The translations under genes and the position numbers were made by a program. Shown piece after piece: positions 42,079-49,427 of a stretch of DNA of 64,000 bases (position 1 is the stretch's first letter; each line of letters begins with the position of its first letter). This DNA is from JAEUIV01 sp033763795 (GTDB taxonomy: Bacteria; Planctomycetota; Phycisphaerae; Phycisphaerales; UBA1924). The notes beneath the pieces are model-generated. The model saw only the letters and a list, made by a program, of their open reading frames with translations. It was not told where the DNA came from and made no database searches. The stretch spans positions 8,742 to 72,741 of the forward strand of contig JANRJV010000030.1 of the NCBI GenBank assembly GCA_033763795.1, written 5' to 3'.

Positions 42079-42809
42079 GGGCTCACCCCTCCGCCCGGCG
42101 CCCCCCGCTGCTCGCGGCGCCGCTCCTCTTCAAGACGCCGCTCCCGGGCACGCTGCTGCTCGTCGGTCATGGGCAGCGAGAGCTGCTCCTGGATCGCCCG
42201 CATGGACCTCTCGTCCTTGCTCCGGCTGACAAGGTCGCGCCCGATCAGGATCAGCACGACGACGAACGCGCCGAACGCCGCGAACTGCGCCGCCGCCACC
42301 AGCCGCCGGCGCCGACGCGTCCGAGCCTGCCCGCGCTCCAGCTCCTCCAGCTCCGACGTCGGGTCGATCTTCGCCGCCAGCGCCGCCAGCCGCGCACCCG
42401 TCCCCGAAGCATCAGCTCCGAGGGCGCGCTCCAGCGCCTCCCGCGCCTGATCCGCCTGCGCCTGCAGCGCGGTCTTGGGAATCCCCAGCACTCGTGTCGC
42501 GGCGATCTCGGGGGTCTGCTGCACGTTGAGCACGACCCACGCCGCCCGCTGCCGCCGGTCCAGGCGGGCCAGCGTCGCCCACGCTTTCAGGTCGGCGCCC
42601 TCCGCCCCGGGCAGCGCGTCCGCCGCCTCGGCGTCGCCCGTCGCCGCTTCCTGCATCAGCACGGTCAGGCGGCGCTCCGCCGCCATGGACGTCAGCTCAG
42701 GATCGAGGGCGAGCACCCGCGCCACCGCCCGCGTCGACCGCTCCCGGTTCCCGGTCGCGAGGAACGCCGTCCGCCACAGTTCCGACGCCGGGCCGCGCGT
42801 GCTGCTCAT
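42075..42809 (-). CDS. Sigma-factor-like protein with C-terminal membrane anchor
   Basis: 244 aa. Residues ~8-35 (ELWRTAFLATGNRERSTRAV) faintly resemble sigma region 2. Residues ~80-130 (LDRRQRAAWVVLNVQQTPEI AATRVLGIPKTALQAQADQA, written as two parts) resemble an ECF sigma region 4.2 HTH. A transmembrane helix follows at ~165-187 (AAAQFAAFGAFVVVLILIGR), then a charged tail (~190-244). It is the first gene of a three-gene overlapping operon with the kinase and the XRE regulator. Whether it still binds RNA polymerase, or is a membrane-tethered regulator or sensor, is inference. TAGGGT lies one nt before ATG 42809, so the real start may be further in. Confidence 0.65.
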   Translation of the reverse strand: MSSTRGPASELWRTAFLATGNRERSTRAVARVLALDPELTSMAAERRLTVLMQEAATGDAEAADALPGAEGADLKAWATLARLDRRQRAAWVVLNVQQTPEIAATRVLGIPKTALQAQADQAREALERALGADASGTGARLAALAAKIDPTSELEELERGQARTRRRRRLVAAAQFAAFGAFVVVLILIGRDLVSRSKDERSMRAIQEQLSLPMTDEQQRARERRLEEERRREQRGAPGGGVSP

Positions 42810-42861
42810 GACCCTATCTTTGCACGCCGCCGCCCCCGACGCGAGCCCGAAGCCCGCGCAG

Positions 42862-42899
42862 AAAAAACGCCCGCACCCCGTGTGTCAAGGGTGCGGGCG
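42862..42899 (-). terminator. Rho-independent terminator after the coiled-coil gene
   Basis: 11-bp perfect stem CGCCCGCACCC/GGGTGCGGGCG (42868-42899), 10-nt loop, followed on the minus strand by TTTTTT. It separates the 43 kb gene from the signalling operon. Confidence 0.9.
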
Positions 42900-43050
42900 A
42901 TCGTGTCGACCGGGGAGCCGGGGCTCTCTCTTCTCCGACTCCGGGCGGGGTCCATCCTGGAACTCCGCCCCCGATTCGCCGGCTCGCTCCCGGTCGTGGA
43001 GGTCCGCGACGATCCGCACGTCGCGGCCGATGATGTCAATGGCGACCCGT

Positions 43051-43341
43051 TTAGTCCTGCTCGCCTTCCTCGATGCCGGGGTTGGCGGGGCCGGACTCGA
43101 GCATCTTCCGGAGATACTGGTTCTCGCGCCGCGTCGCTTCGAGATCGAAGACCAGGTACTTCACCGACAGCCGCAGGTAGTCCATGCTGTCGGAGAGGTC
43201 CTTGATGGTCTTGCGCAGGCGCTCGTGACGATCACGCGTGGCTTCGACATGCTGCTGCAGGGCGCTCCGCTGGTCCTCGGGGAGGCTGTCGATCTGGCCG
43301 AGGAGTTCGCCGAGCTTCGCGTTGAAGTCGCTGTCGTTCAT
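43051..43341 (-). CDS. Small coiled-coil protein, conserved-looking, unknown function
   Basis: A 96-aa, strongly charged, heptad-like product with two helical stretches: HVEATRDRHERLRKTIKDL and LVFDLEATRRENQYLRKML. It contains the segment DSMDYLRLSVKYLVFDLE, which I associate with short planctomycete proteins of unknown role. No enzymatic residues are visible. The ATG at 43341 has an AGGAG-rich stretch about 12 nt upstream. A strong terminator lies downstream, so it is likely a single-gene transcript and well expressed. Confidence 0.75.
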   Translation of the reverse strand: MNDSDFNAKLGELLGQIDSLPEDQRSALQQHVEATRDRHERLRKTIKDLSDSMDYLRLSVKYLVFDLEATRRENQYLRKMLESGPANPGIEEGEQD

Positions 43342-43589
43342 GGAACCTGTCTCTCCTGCTCTGGGGTTGATTGCGGTCACGCAGAGAGGGACAACAACAG
43401 GCGGGCCGCCGCCCGTGCCAGGCGTCCCGCGACGCACCGGCGGCCGGCACCGGGCCCGATAAAAACGCGGCCGCAGCCGCCCCCGCGGCGATCGCGGCGT
43501 GTTTCAGCGTCAATGCTGTGCTGGCACGGCCCCGCAGCCGGGACCCCCGCGGGCGGGCCGTTTGCGCCGCCCGTTGCCCCCGGTCAACA

Positions 43590-44195
43590 TCAGAGGTGGA
43601 GCCGGCGCATCGCGTCGCGTGCGGCCGGCAGCGCCTCGGCCTTCACCTTCTCAACCTCCGCCGAGGGCTGCTTCCGGGCTTCAAGCAGCAGCTTCTTGAG
43701 CTGCTGCTCGCGCTCAAAGGCGAACCGCTTGAAGAACTGCTCCAGCTCGTGGCGGCTGAACCTGTTCAGGGGGTCCTTCAGACCGGTCTGCATCGCGGCC
43801 CAGTCCAGCAGCGTCGACCCCTGGTCCGAGAACCTCCAGAGCCCCAGCGTGGCCTTGAGCCGCGCCGCCAGCGTCACGAACGGGTCCCGCGTCGCCTCGG
43901 GCAGCCGCGACATCCGGTCGTTCAGATCCCCCGCCTCAAGCTGCTCCAGCCAGCCCCCCTCGGGGAGCATGGCGGGCTCCACCGCCGTCGCCGTCGCCGC
44001 CGCCGCCGACTCGGTCGCCGGCTCGAGCCTCACATGGGCCGTGGACAGCGTCTTGAGCCCCGCCCGGTCGAACCGGACCGTCAGACGCTGCGCCGACTGC
44101 CCGTTCTCGGCCACGTGCTGGGCCGCCGTCACCACGCCCACACCCCACTCCGGACGTGCGGGATGCACCAGGCGGTCTCCGAACTTGAATTCCAT
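43590..44195 (-). CDS. DUF3553-domain protein
   Basis: A 201-aa product. The N-terminal ~60 residues (FKFGDRLVHPARPEWGVGVV ... LTVRFDRAGLKTL) match the small beta-barrel DUF3553, a CarD/UvrD-tail-like domain often involved in protein or nucleic-acid contact. The rest is helical, with a region RFSRHELEQFFKRFAFEREQ and a charged C-terminus. Function unknown; a transcription or repair accessory role is only suggested by the domain. Divergent from rpoZ. Confidence 0.75.
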   Translation of the reverse strand: MEFKFGDRLVHPARPEWGVGVVTAAQHVAENGQSAQRLTVRFDRAGLKTLSTAHVRLEPATESAAAATATAVEPAMLPEGGWLEQLEAGDLNDRMSRLPEATRDPFVTLAARLKATLGLWRFSDQGSTLLDWAAMQTGLKDPLNRFSRHELEQFFKRFAFEREQQLKKLLLEARKQPSAEVEKVKAEALPAARDAMRRLHL

Positions 44196-44413
44196 TCATT
44201 CCCTGAGGGCACAAGGCCCGGCTGGGCGGTCCCGCGCACGCTCACGCACGCAGGCCCGCAATGTCATTGCCCACGCCCGCCCCCCTACAGTGCGTTGCGG
44301 GAGCAAGGCCGCTTGGATACACTTGTCGATTCGCTCGGCGTGGCGGTCGGCCCCGGGTTCTTTGCCCGAGGCCAGACGCCCCTCCTTGGAAGTATAGCGG
44401 AGAAAACCCTTCG

Positions 44414-44665
44414 ATGATCGAGGCCCTCAAGAGCGAGGAGATCGTGAGCAAGGTCGGCGGGCGGTTCAAGCTCTGTGCGCTCATCCAGCGCCGGCTTGTC
44501 CAGCTCATGGACGGGGCCAGGCCCCTCGTCGACCGTGACGGCCGGTCCGATCTCGAGCTCGTGATAGAAGAGATCCTCCAGCAAAAGATCACCCTCGAGA
44601 TCGACCCCAACGCCGCCCCGATCAAGCCCCGCACCACCTCGCGCCGCTTCCTCCGCGACGACTGA
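44414..44665 (+). CDS. rpoZ: RNA polymerase omega subunit-like protein
   Basis: 83 aa. The region IVSKVGGRFKLCALIQRRLV is the omega signature (RF.L..L...RA..L), followed by DLELVIEEILQQKITLE. Omega helps RNA polymerase assembly and ppGpp sensing in other bacteria. The assignment is strengthened by the adjacent coaC-like gene 3 nt downstream, since rpoZ-coaBC neighbourhood is widespread. Start at ATG 44414; GGAG lies 11 nt upstream, rather distant. Confidence 0.82.
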   Translation: MIEALKSEEIVSKVGGRFKLCALIQRRLVQLMDGARPLVDRDGRSDLELVIEEILQQKITLEIDPNAAPIKPRTTSRRFLRDD

Positions 44666-44667
44666 GC

Positions 44668-45285
44668 ATGCACCCGGGCCCGACACCCCCGGGTTCGCCC
44701 CCACAGCCCTTCCGCGGCGCCCGCATCATCGTGGGAGTCACCGGGGGCATCGCGGTCTATAAGTCGGCGACCCTCGTCAGCCGCCTCGCGCAGGCGGGGG
44801 CGGATGTCACCGTCCTCATGACCGAGGCGGCGACCAGATTCGTCACGCCGCTCACCTTCCAGGCCCTCTCCGCGCGGCCCGTCTACACCTCCGCCTGGCA
44901 GCACACCGAGGCCCACGACCCGCAGCACATCGCCCTGGCACGCTCCGCCAGCGCCGCCGTCATCGCCCCCTGCACCATGGACTGCATGGCGAGGCTCGCG
45001 CAGGGCCTGACCGACGACGTCGTCACGCTCGTCCTCTCCGCCGTCGACCGCTCGCGCACCCCCGTGCTGCTCGCCCCCTCCATGAACGAAGTGATGTGGG
45101 CCCAGCCCGCCACGCAGCGCAACGCGCGCCAGCTCGCGGCCGACGGATTCACGCTCGTGGGCCCCGCGTCGGGATGGCAGGCCTGCCGCGCCGTCGGACC
45201 GGGCCGCATGGTCGAACCCGAAGAACTCTTCAGCGCGCTCGCGGCGGCGCTCCCGCACGCCGCTGGTAGCATCCGCCCCCAGTGA
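44668..45285 (+). CDS. Flavoprotein, phosphopantothenoylcysteine decarboxylase type (CoaC only)
   Basis: 205 aa. The HFCD flavoprotein fold shows IIVGVTGGIAVYKSATLVSR, active-site His in DPQHIALARSA, and the signature PSMNEVMW (P.MN..MW), with GRMVEPEE near the end. It decarboxylates 4'-phosphopantothenoyl-L-cysteine in CoA synthesis. The usual C-terminal CoaB ligase half is absent: the frame ends after the CoaC domain and the next gene is a membrane protein. CoaB must therefore be a separate gene elsewhere. The stop overlaps the next start (GTGA). Confidence 0.9.
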   Translation: MHPGPTPPGSPPQPFRGARIIVGVTGGIAVYKSATLVSRLAQAGADVTVLMTEAATRFVTPLTFQALSARPVYTSAWQHTEAHDPQHIALARSASAAVIAPCTMDCMARLAQGLTDDVVTLVLSAVDRSRTPVLLAPSMNEVMWAQPATQRNARQLAADGFTLVGPASGWQACRAVGPGRMVEPEELFSALAAALPHAAGSIRPQ

Positions 45286-46484
45286 GCGCCTCGACAGAAC
45301 CGAACGAGTCCGCGCCCTACGAGCGGCCCCGCCGCGGGGGCCCTGTCACCTTCGCCGAGCTGACCGCCGGGCTCATCTGGCCTCTCATCCTCCGCGCGCC
45401 AGCACTCGCGCTGCAGCCCGCTCGGATGATCATCGCCGCCCTGCTCATCCTGCTGATGTGGGGCGTCGCCGCCGCCGTCGACCGCGCGGTCGGAGCCGTC
45501 ACCGGCAACCCCATCGCCCTGCCCTTCATCCTCACGATCCGCGACGCCTGGCGCTCCGGCGCCGCCCTGATGCTCGAGGGCCGGCCCGCCGAAGCCCTCG
45601 CCGCACTGTGGCGCGGCGAGATCGCCTCGACCATCACCCTCGTCACCGAGAGGCCCATCAGCCTCGGCGCTGCCCTCCTCGCGCTCACTCCCTTGTGGGC
45701 CATCGGAACCGGCGCGATCGCCCGCGGCGCCGCCGTCGACTTCGCCGCCGGGCTCAACCTGGGCACGCGCGAATCGCTCCGCTTCGCGCTGGCGCGCTGG
45801 CGAGGCCTGGCGGGCGCCATGCTTCTCCCGCTCCTCGCCGCCGCCGCCCTCGCGCTCGTGCTCATCGTGGGCGGATGGATCACGCTGGCGATCCCGGGCC
45901 TCAACGTCGTCGGGGCCGGGCTCTTCGGCGTGCTGCTCCTCGTCGTGGGCCTGCCGCTGACCCTGCTGCTGGCCCTCTACGCGCTGGGCCATGGCCTGCT
46001 CGCACCCGCCGTCGCCGTCGAAGCGACCGATTCCGCCGACGCTGTGCAGCGGGTCTACGCGTACCTCCTGGGCCGCCCCGCGCGAGCCCTTCTCTACATC
46101 GGACTCCTGATCGCGCAGGGGCTCATCATCGTGGGCCTCGTCGGCTGGCTCGCGTCCACCGTCTGGTCGCTCACGGACGCCCTCGCGGGCGCATGGCTCG
46201 GGGAGGTGCGCCGCTTCGAGGTGCTGGGCGCGACCTCGGCCCCGCTCGCCGCCACCACGACCCCCGCCGGAGGCGCCTCCGCCGCCGGCCGCGTCATCGC
46301 CTTCTGGAAGCTCGTCCTCGAAGGAGCCGCGCTCGCGTACATCGTGAGCTGGTCGGCCTGCTGCTCGACCATCGTCTATCTGCTGCTCCGCCGCGTGAAC
46401 GACGAGCAGGACATCCATGAAGTCTGGCTCCCGGGCGTCATCCCCGGAACGCAGTCCGCCCAGCGTCAGCAGACGACCGCCTGA
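45282..46484 (+). CDS. Polytopic membrane protein, unknown function
   Basis: A 400-aa protein with about seven hydrophobic helices: a pair near residues 20-60, one near 120-145, a long hydrophobic block ~175-245, and two more at ~265-290 and ~345-370. Between them are Pro/Arg-rich loops. The GTG start sits in a GTGA overlap with the coaC-like stop. No transporter or enzyme signature recognised. It converges with the sigma-factor gene. Confidence 0.78.
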   Translation: MSASTEPNESAPYERPRRGGPVTFAELTAGLIWPLILRAPALALQPARMIIAALLILLMWGVAAAVDRAVGAVTGNPIALPFILTIRDAWRSGAALMLEGRPAEALAALWRGEIASTITLVTERPISLGAALLALTPLWAIGTGAIARGAAVDFAAGLNLGTRESLRFALARWRGLAGAMLLPLLAAAALALVLIVGGWITLAIPGLNVVGAGLFGVLLLVVGLPLTLLLALYALGHGLLAPAVAVEATDSADAVQRVYAYLLGRPARALLYIGLLIAQGLIIVGLVGWLASTVWSLTDALAGAWLGEVRRFEVLGATSAPLAATTTPAGGASAAGRVIAFWKLVLEGAALAYIVSWSACCSTIVYLLLRRVNDEQDIHEVWLPGVIPGTQSAQRQQTTA

Positions 46485-46501
46485 TCACCGCTCGGCCGCG
46501 T

Positions 46502-47416
46502 TCACCGCTCGCGGTCCTCGGCCGAGGCCCCGGCCCGGGCGCGCCCGCCGCGACCGCCGTTCTCGCCCTCTTTCGTGAACCGGCTGGGCCGGTCGTCCGC
46601 AAGGCGCGAGTTGAGCTTGCGCAGTGCCTCGACCTCGATCTGCCGCACGCGCTCCCGCGTCAGCCCGATCTCGTGGCCGATCTGCTTCAGCGTCAGCGGC
46701 TCCTTCCCGTCCAGCCCGAACCGCAGCCGGAGCACCTGCGCCTCCCGCTCATCGATCGCGTCCAGCAGCTTGTAGATCAGCGTCAGCTCCTCGCCCCGGA
46801 AGACCGGGTCCTCGGGCCGGCCGGCCCGCGGGTCCGTGATCACGTCCCCGAAGTTCAGCGACTCCCCGTCCGCGCCGACGGGCGACTGCGCCGTCGACTG
46901 GAACGCCTTGCCGGCGTTGCGGATGATGCTGACCTTCTTCACGGACAGGCCCATCAGCTTGCTCAGCTCTTCGAGCGTCGGCTGCCGGCCGTTCTGCTCC
47001 TCGAACCGGGCGCTTGCGTGCTTCCACTTGGCGATCAGCTCCACCATGTACGCCGGCACATGGATCGGCTGCACCGCATTAATCAGCGCCCGCTTGATCG
47101 CCTGCTTGATCCACCACGACGCGTACGTCGAGAACCGGGCCCCCTGCGCGGGATCGAACCCCTCGACCGCCCGGATGAGCCCGATGTTGCCCTCTTCGAT
47201 CAGGTCGGTCAGCGAAAGCCCGCGGTTCGTGTAATGCTTGGCGATCGACACGACCAGCCGCAGGTTCGCACGCACGAGGCATTCGCGCGCGTCGGGGCAC
47301 GAGTCATTGATGACCCGCCAGCCCAGCTCCTTCTCCTCTTCGGGAGCCAGAAGCGGAAAATCATTGATCTGCCGCAGATACAGCTGCAGATCAGACTCGA
47401 GGTCCGCACGAGACAT
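46502..47416 (-). CDS. RNA polymerase sigma factor, sigma-70 family (RpoD/RpoS-like)
   Basis: A 304-aa product. Region 1.2 DLQLYLRQINDFPLLAPEEE; region 2 with NLRLVVSIAKHYTNRGLSL, DLIEEGNIGLIRAVEGFDP and FSTYASWWIKQAIKRAL (2.4). Region 3 follows, and region 4.2 is LTLKQIGHEIGLTRERVRQ. Region 1.1 and the large non-conserved region of housekeeping sigma are missing, so a group-2 or compact primary factor is likely. The Gly/Arg-rich C-terminal tail (~25 aa) is unusual. ATG 47416 is preferred to the in-frame TTG 47425. A hairpin lies in its 5' region. Confidence 0.93.
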   Translation of the reverse strand: MSRADLESDLQLYLRQINDFPLLAPEEEKELGWRVINDSCPDARECLVRANLRLVVSIAKHYTNRGLSLTDLIEEGNIGLIRAVEGFDPAQGARFSTYASWWIKQAIKRALINAVQPIHVPAYMVELIAKWKHASARFEEQNGRQPTLEELSKLMGLSVKKVSIIRNAGKAFQSTAQSPVGADGESLNFGDVITDPRAGRPEDPVFRGEELTLIYKLLDAIDEREAQVLRLRFGLDGKEPLTLKQIGHEIGLTRERVRQIEVEALRKLNSRLADDRPSRFTKEGENGGRGGRARAGASAEDRER

Positions 47417-47474
47417 GCACGACAAACCCCTGTCCGCGGGCTCAACGGTCGATCGGGACTCTCACCTCTCCAGC

Positions 47475-47498
47475 CACCGGCGGTCTCCGTCGCCGGTG
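47475..47498 (-). other. Hairpin in the 5' region of the sigma-factor gene
   Basis: 8-bp perfect inverted repeat CACCGGCG/CGCCGGTG, 8-nt loop, about 59 nt upstream of ATG 47416. It may be a 5'-UTR element or an operator. Confidence 0.4.
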
Positions 47499-47676
47499 AA
47501 CAGGGGATCCTAGTCCCGCCGCCAACCGGCCGCAATGACCGTGGCGGAAACCTTTCTATCGGGTGTTCGCCCCCGTGCATTCACGAGCGCCGCAAGTCCG
47601 CAAATACCGCGCCGCACCCCGCCCGGGCCGCCTCCCCCCCGCCGCGATCCGTTCTCAACCGGCTCGGCGGACGGGA

Positions 47677-47682
47677 TACACT
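47677..47682 (+). promoter_or_regulatory. -10 hexamer TACACT before the UVR-motif gene
   Basis: TACACT ends 13 nt before ATG 47696, giving a predicted leader of only a few nucleotides. Confidence 0.4.
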
Positions 47683-47695
47683 CCGGGGCACCGGC

Positions 47696-48478
47696 ATGAG
47701 CATCGATCTCACCAAGCTGCTGCAGGACTGGCCCTACGAACCCGGCCAGATCAACGTCCGGCTGATCCGGGGCGATGACGGCGAACCCAAGATCCAGATG
47801 AGGCTCGACCTGGGCGTCCTCCAGATGGAGGTCACCGGTCGCCCCGACGGCCTCCGACCCAACGATTTCGACAGCCTCCTCGAGCTCCACGAGTCCCGCA
47901 TCGCCGACCACGAAGAGGCCGGCGGCCCCGAAGGCGACGGCGACCCGCCCGTCCTCTCGGAGGACGACTGCCGCCTGCTCCGCGAAGAGGCCGTCCAGTT
48001 CTATCACCGCTATATCAGCCTCCTCGTGCTCTCGGATTATGAGGGCGTCGTCCGCGACACCACCCGCAATCTGCGCGTCCTCGACCTCTGCAAGCAGTAC
48101 GCCGAGAGCGAGGAGGACCGCACCGTCCTCGAACAGTTCCGCCCCTACATCACCATGATGCGCATGCGCGCCCTCGCCAGCCAGATGGTTGTCGGCGGCG
48201 AGCCCAAGGCCGCCCTCTTCCTCATCGACGAGGGAGTCGACCAGATCCGCCGCCAGTACGACGACATGGGCCGCGCTGCCGAGTTCGAGGAAGCCAGCGA
48301 GGTCCAGCTCCTCCGCGGCATGCGCGACGAGCTCGTCACCAAGCTCCCCGCCAGCCAGAAGCACGAACTGCACGAACGACTCAAACGCGCCCTCGAGCAG
48401 GAGAACTACGAGCTCGCCGCCATCCTCCGCGATGAGCTCAAGATGCTCAAGGACGACGCACGCCCCGAAGGCCCGTGA
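47696..48478 (+). CDS. UvrB/UvrC (UVR)-motif protein
   Basis: A 260-aa product. An N-terminal beta-rich region (residues ~1-55, GQINVRLIRGDDGEPKIQMR) and a helical middle (YHRYISLLVLSDYEGVVRDT) precede the C-terminal UVR helix pair: LHERLKRALEQENYELAAIL then RDELKML. UVR motifs mediate protein contacts in UvrB/UvrC, in ClpC and in McsA-type adaptors. There is no nuclease or ATPase domain, so an adaptor role is plausible (inference). It overlaps the glycosyltransferase start by 4 nt (GTGA). Confidence 0.82.
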   Translation: MSIDLTKLLQDWPYEPGQINVRLIRGDDGEPKIQMRLDLGVLQMEVTGRPDGLRPNDFDSLLELHESRIADHEEAGGPEGDGDPPVLSEDDCRLLREEAVQFYHRYISLLVLSDYEGVVRDTTRNLRVLDLCKQYAESEEDRTVLEQFRPYITMMRMRALASQMVVGGEPKAALFLIDEGVDQIRRQYDDMGRAAEFEEASEVQLLRGMRDELVTKLPASQKHELHERLKRALEQENYELAAILRDELKMLKDDARPEGP

Positions 48479-49350
48479 GCCCGACACGACCCGTCATCGT
48501 CTACATCGTCTGCCACCAGCCGAAGTATCTCGACCTGGTCTTCGCCGGCCTTGCGCGCCAGTCCCGCCGGCCGGACCTCGTCGTCGCCTCCAGCGACACG
48601 GACCATCCCGGCGTGGGCGAACTCGCCCGCCAGTGGGCCCCGCTCGTCCGCGTCCCCATCGCCTGGGTCCGCCGCGCGCACCACGGCATCGCGCGCTGCT
48701 CCCAGGTCCGCAACAACGCCGCACGCCACGTCATCCACGACCTGGGCATCCGCGCCGGCCGACTCATCCAGCTCGACGGCGACATCCTCGCCTCCGACAC
48801 GCTCGTCGAGCGCCACGCCGACCTCGGCGGCCCCGACCGCCTCGTCTATCCCCACCGCGTCGATGTCCCGCGCGAAGAATCCCAGGCCCTCGACGCCCGC
48901 CGCGTCCTCCAAGGCGCGCAGGCCCCGACGCTCAGCCCCGAGGCGCTGAGCGCGCTCGAGTCGCGCGATCGCCGCTACCGCCGCCACCTGCTCCTGCGGC
49001 GCCTCCGCCTCGCCCCGCTGCACAAGCCCAAGCTGCTCGGCTGCAACTGGTCCGCCCCAATCGAGCTCTGGAACGAGCTCAACGGCTTCGACGAGCACTA
49101 TCAAGGCTGGGGCTACCTTGACGACGAGTTCGCACGCCGAGCCGCCCGCGCCGGCGCGCCGTGCCTCCCCGCCTGCCGCGACATCATCGCTTTCCATCTC
49201 TGGCACACCACCCGCCAGCCCGAGGGCCCGCTCTCGGCCAACCCCAATCACCAGCGCTTCATCCGCCGGGATCTGCCGATCGCCTGCGAACAGGGGCTCC
49301 GCGACCACATCCCGCAGAACCCCGTCAGCGTCGACCGCTTCGAACCCTGA
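48475..49350 (+). CDS. Glycosyltransferase family 2-like protein with galactosyltransferase-type C-terminal motif
   Basis: 291 aa. The GT-A fold shows VIVYIVCHQPKYLDLVFAGL, the DxD metal motif in LIQLDGDILASD, and NGFDEHYQGWGYLDDEFARR. The last resembles the 'NGFDE.F.GWG.ED.E' region of galactosyl- and chondroitin-type transferases, with the catalytic acids DDE. It would transfer a sugar from a nucleotide donor; acceptor unknown. The GTG start in a GTGA overlap couples it to the UVR-motif gene, a surprising pairing. A second, unrelated glycosyltransferase (GT39) lies at 54 kb. Confidence 0.85.
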   Translation: MSPTRPVIVYIVCHQPKYLDLVFAGLARQSRRPDLVVASSDTDHPGVGELARQWAPLVRVPIAWVRRAHHGIARCSQVRNNAARHVIHDLGIRAGRLIQLDGDILASDTLVERHADLGGPDRLVYPHRVDVPREESQALDARRVLQGAQAPTLSPEALSALESRDRRYRRHLLLRRLRLAPLHKPKLLGCNWSAPIELWNELNGFDEHYQGWGYLDDEFARRAARAGAPCLPACRDIIAFHLWHTTRQPEGPLSANPNHQRFIRRDLPIACEQGLRDHIPQNPVSVDRFEP

Positions 49351-49427
49351 CCACCGATCCGCCGACCACCCCCCGACCGCCGGACCGCGTGCTTGGCGCA
49401 GCCCGGCGGCCCCCGCACACCCTCCGC

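Noticed and set aside
43232..43513. Short minus-strand frame beginning like a signal peptide (MTLKHAAIAAGAAAAAFLS)
   Set aside because: It overlaps the coiled-coil gene in another frame and continues as Arg/Gln-rich low-complexity; the hydrophobic start is likely chance.
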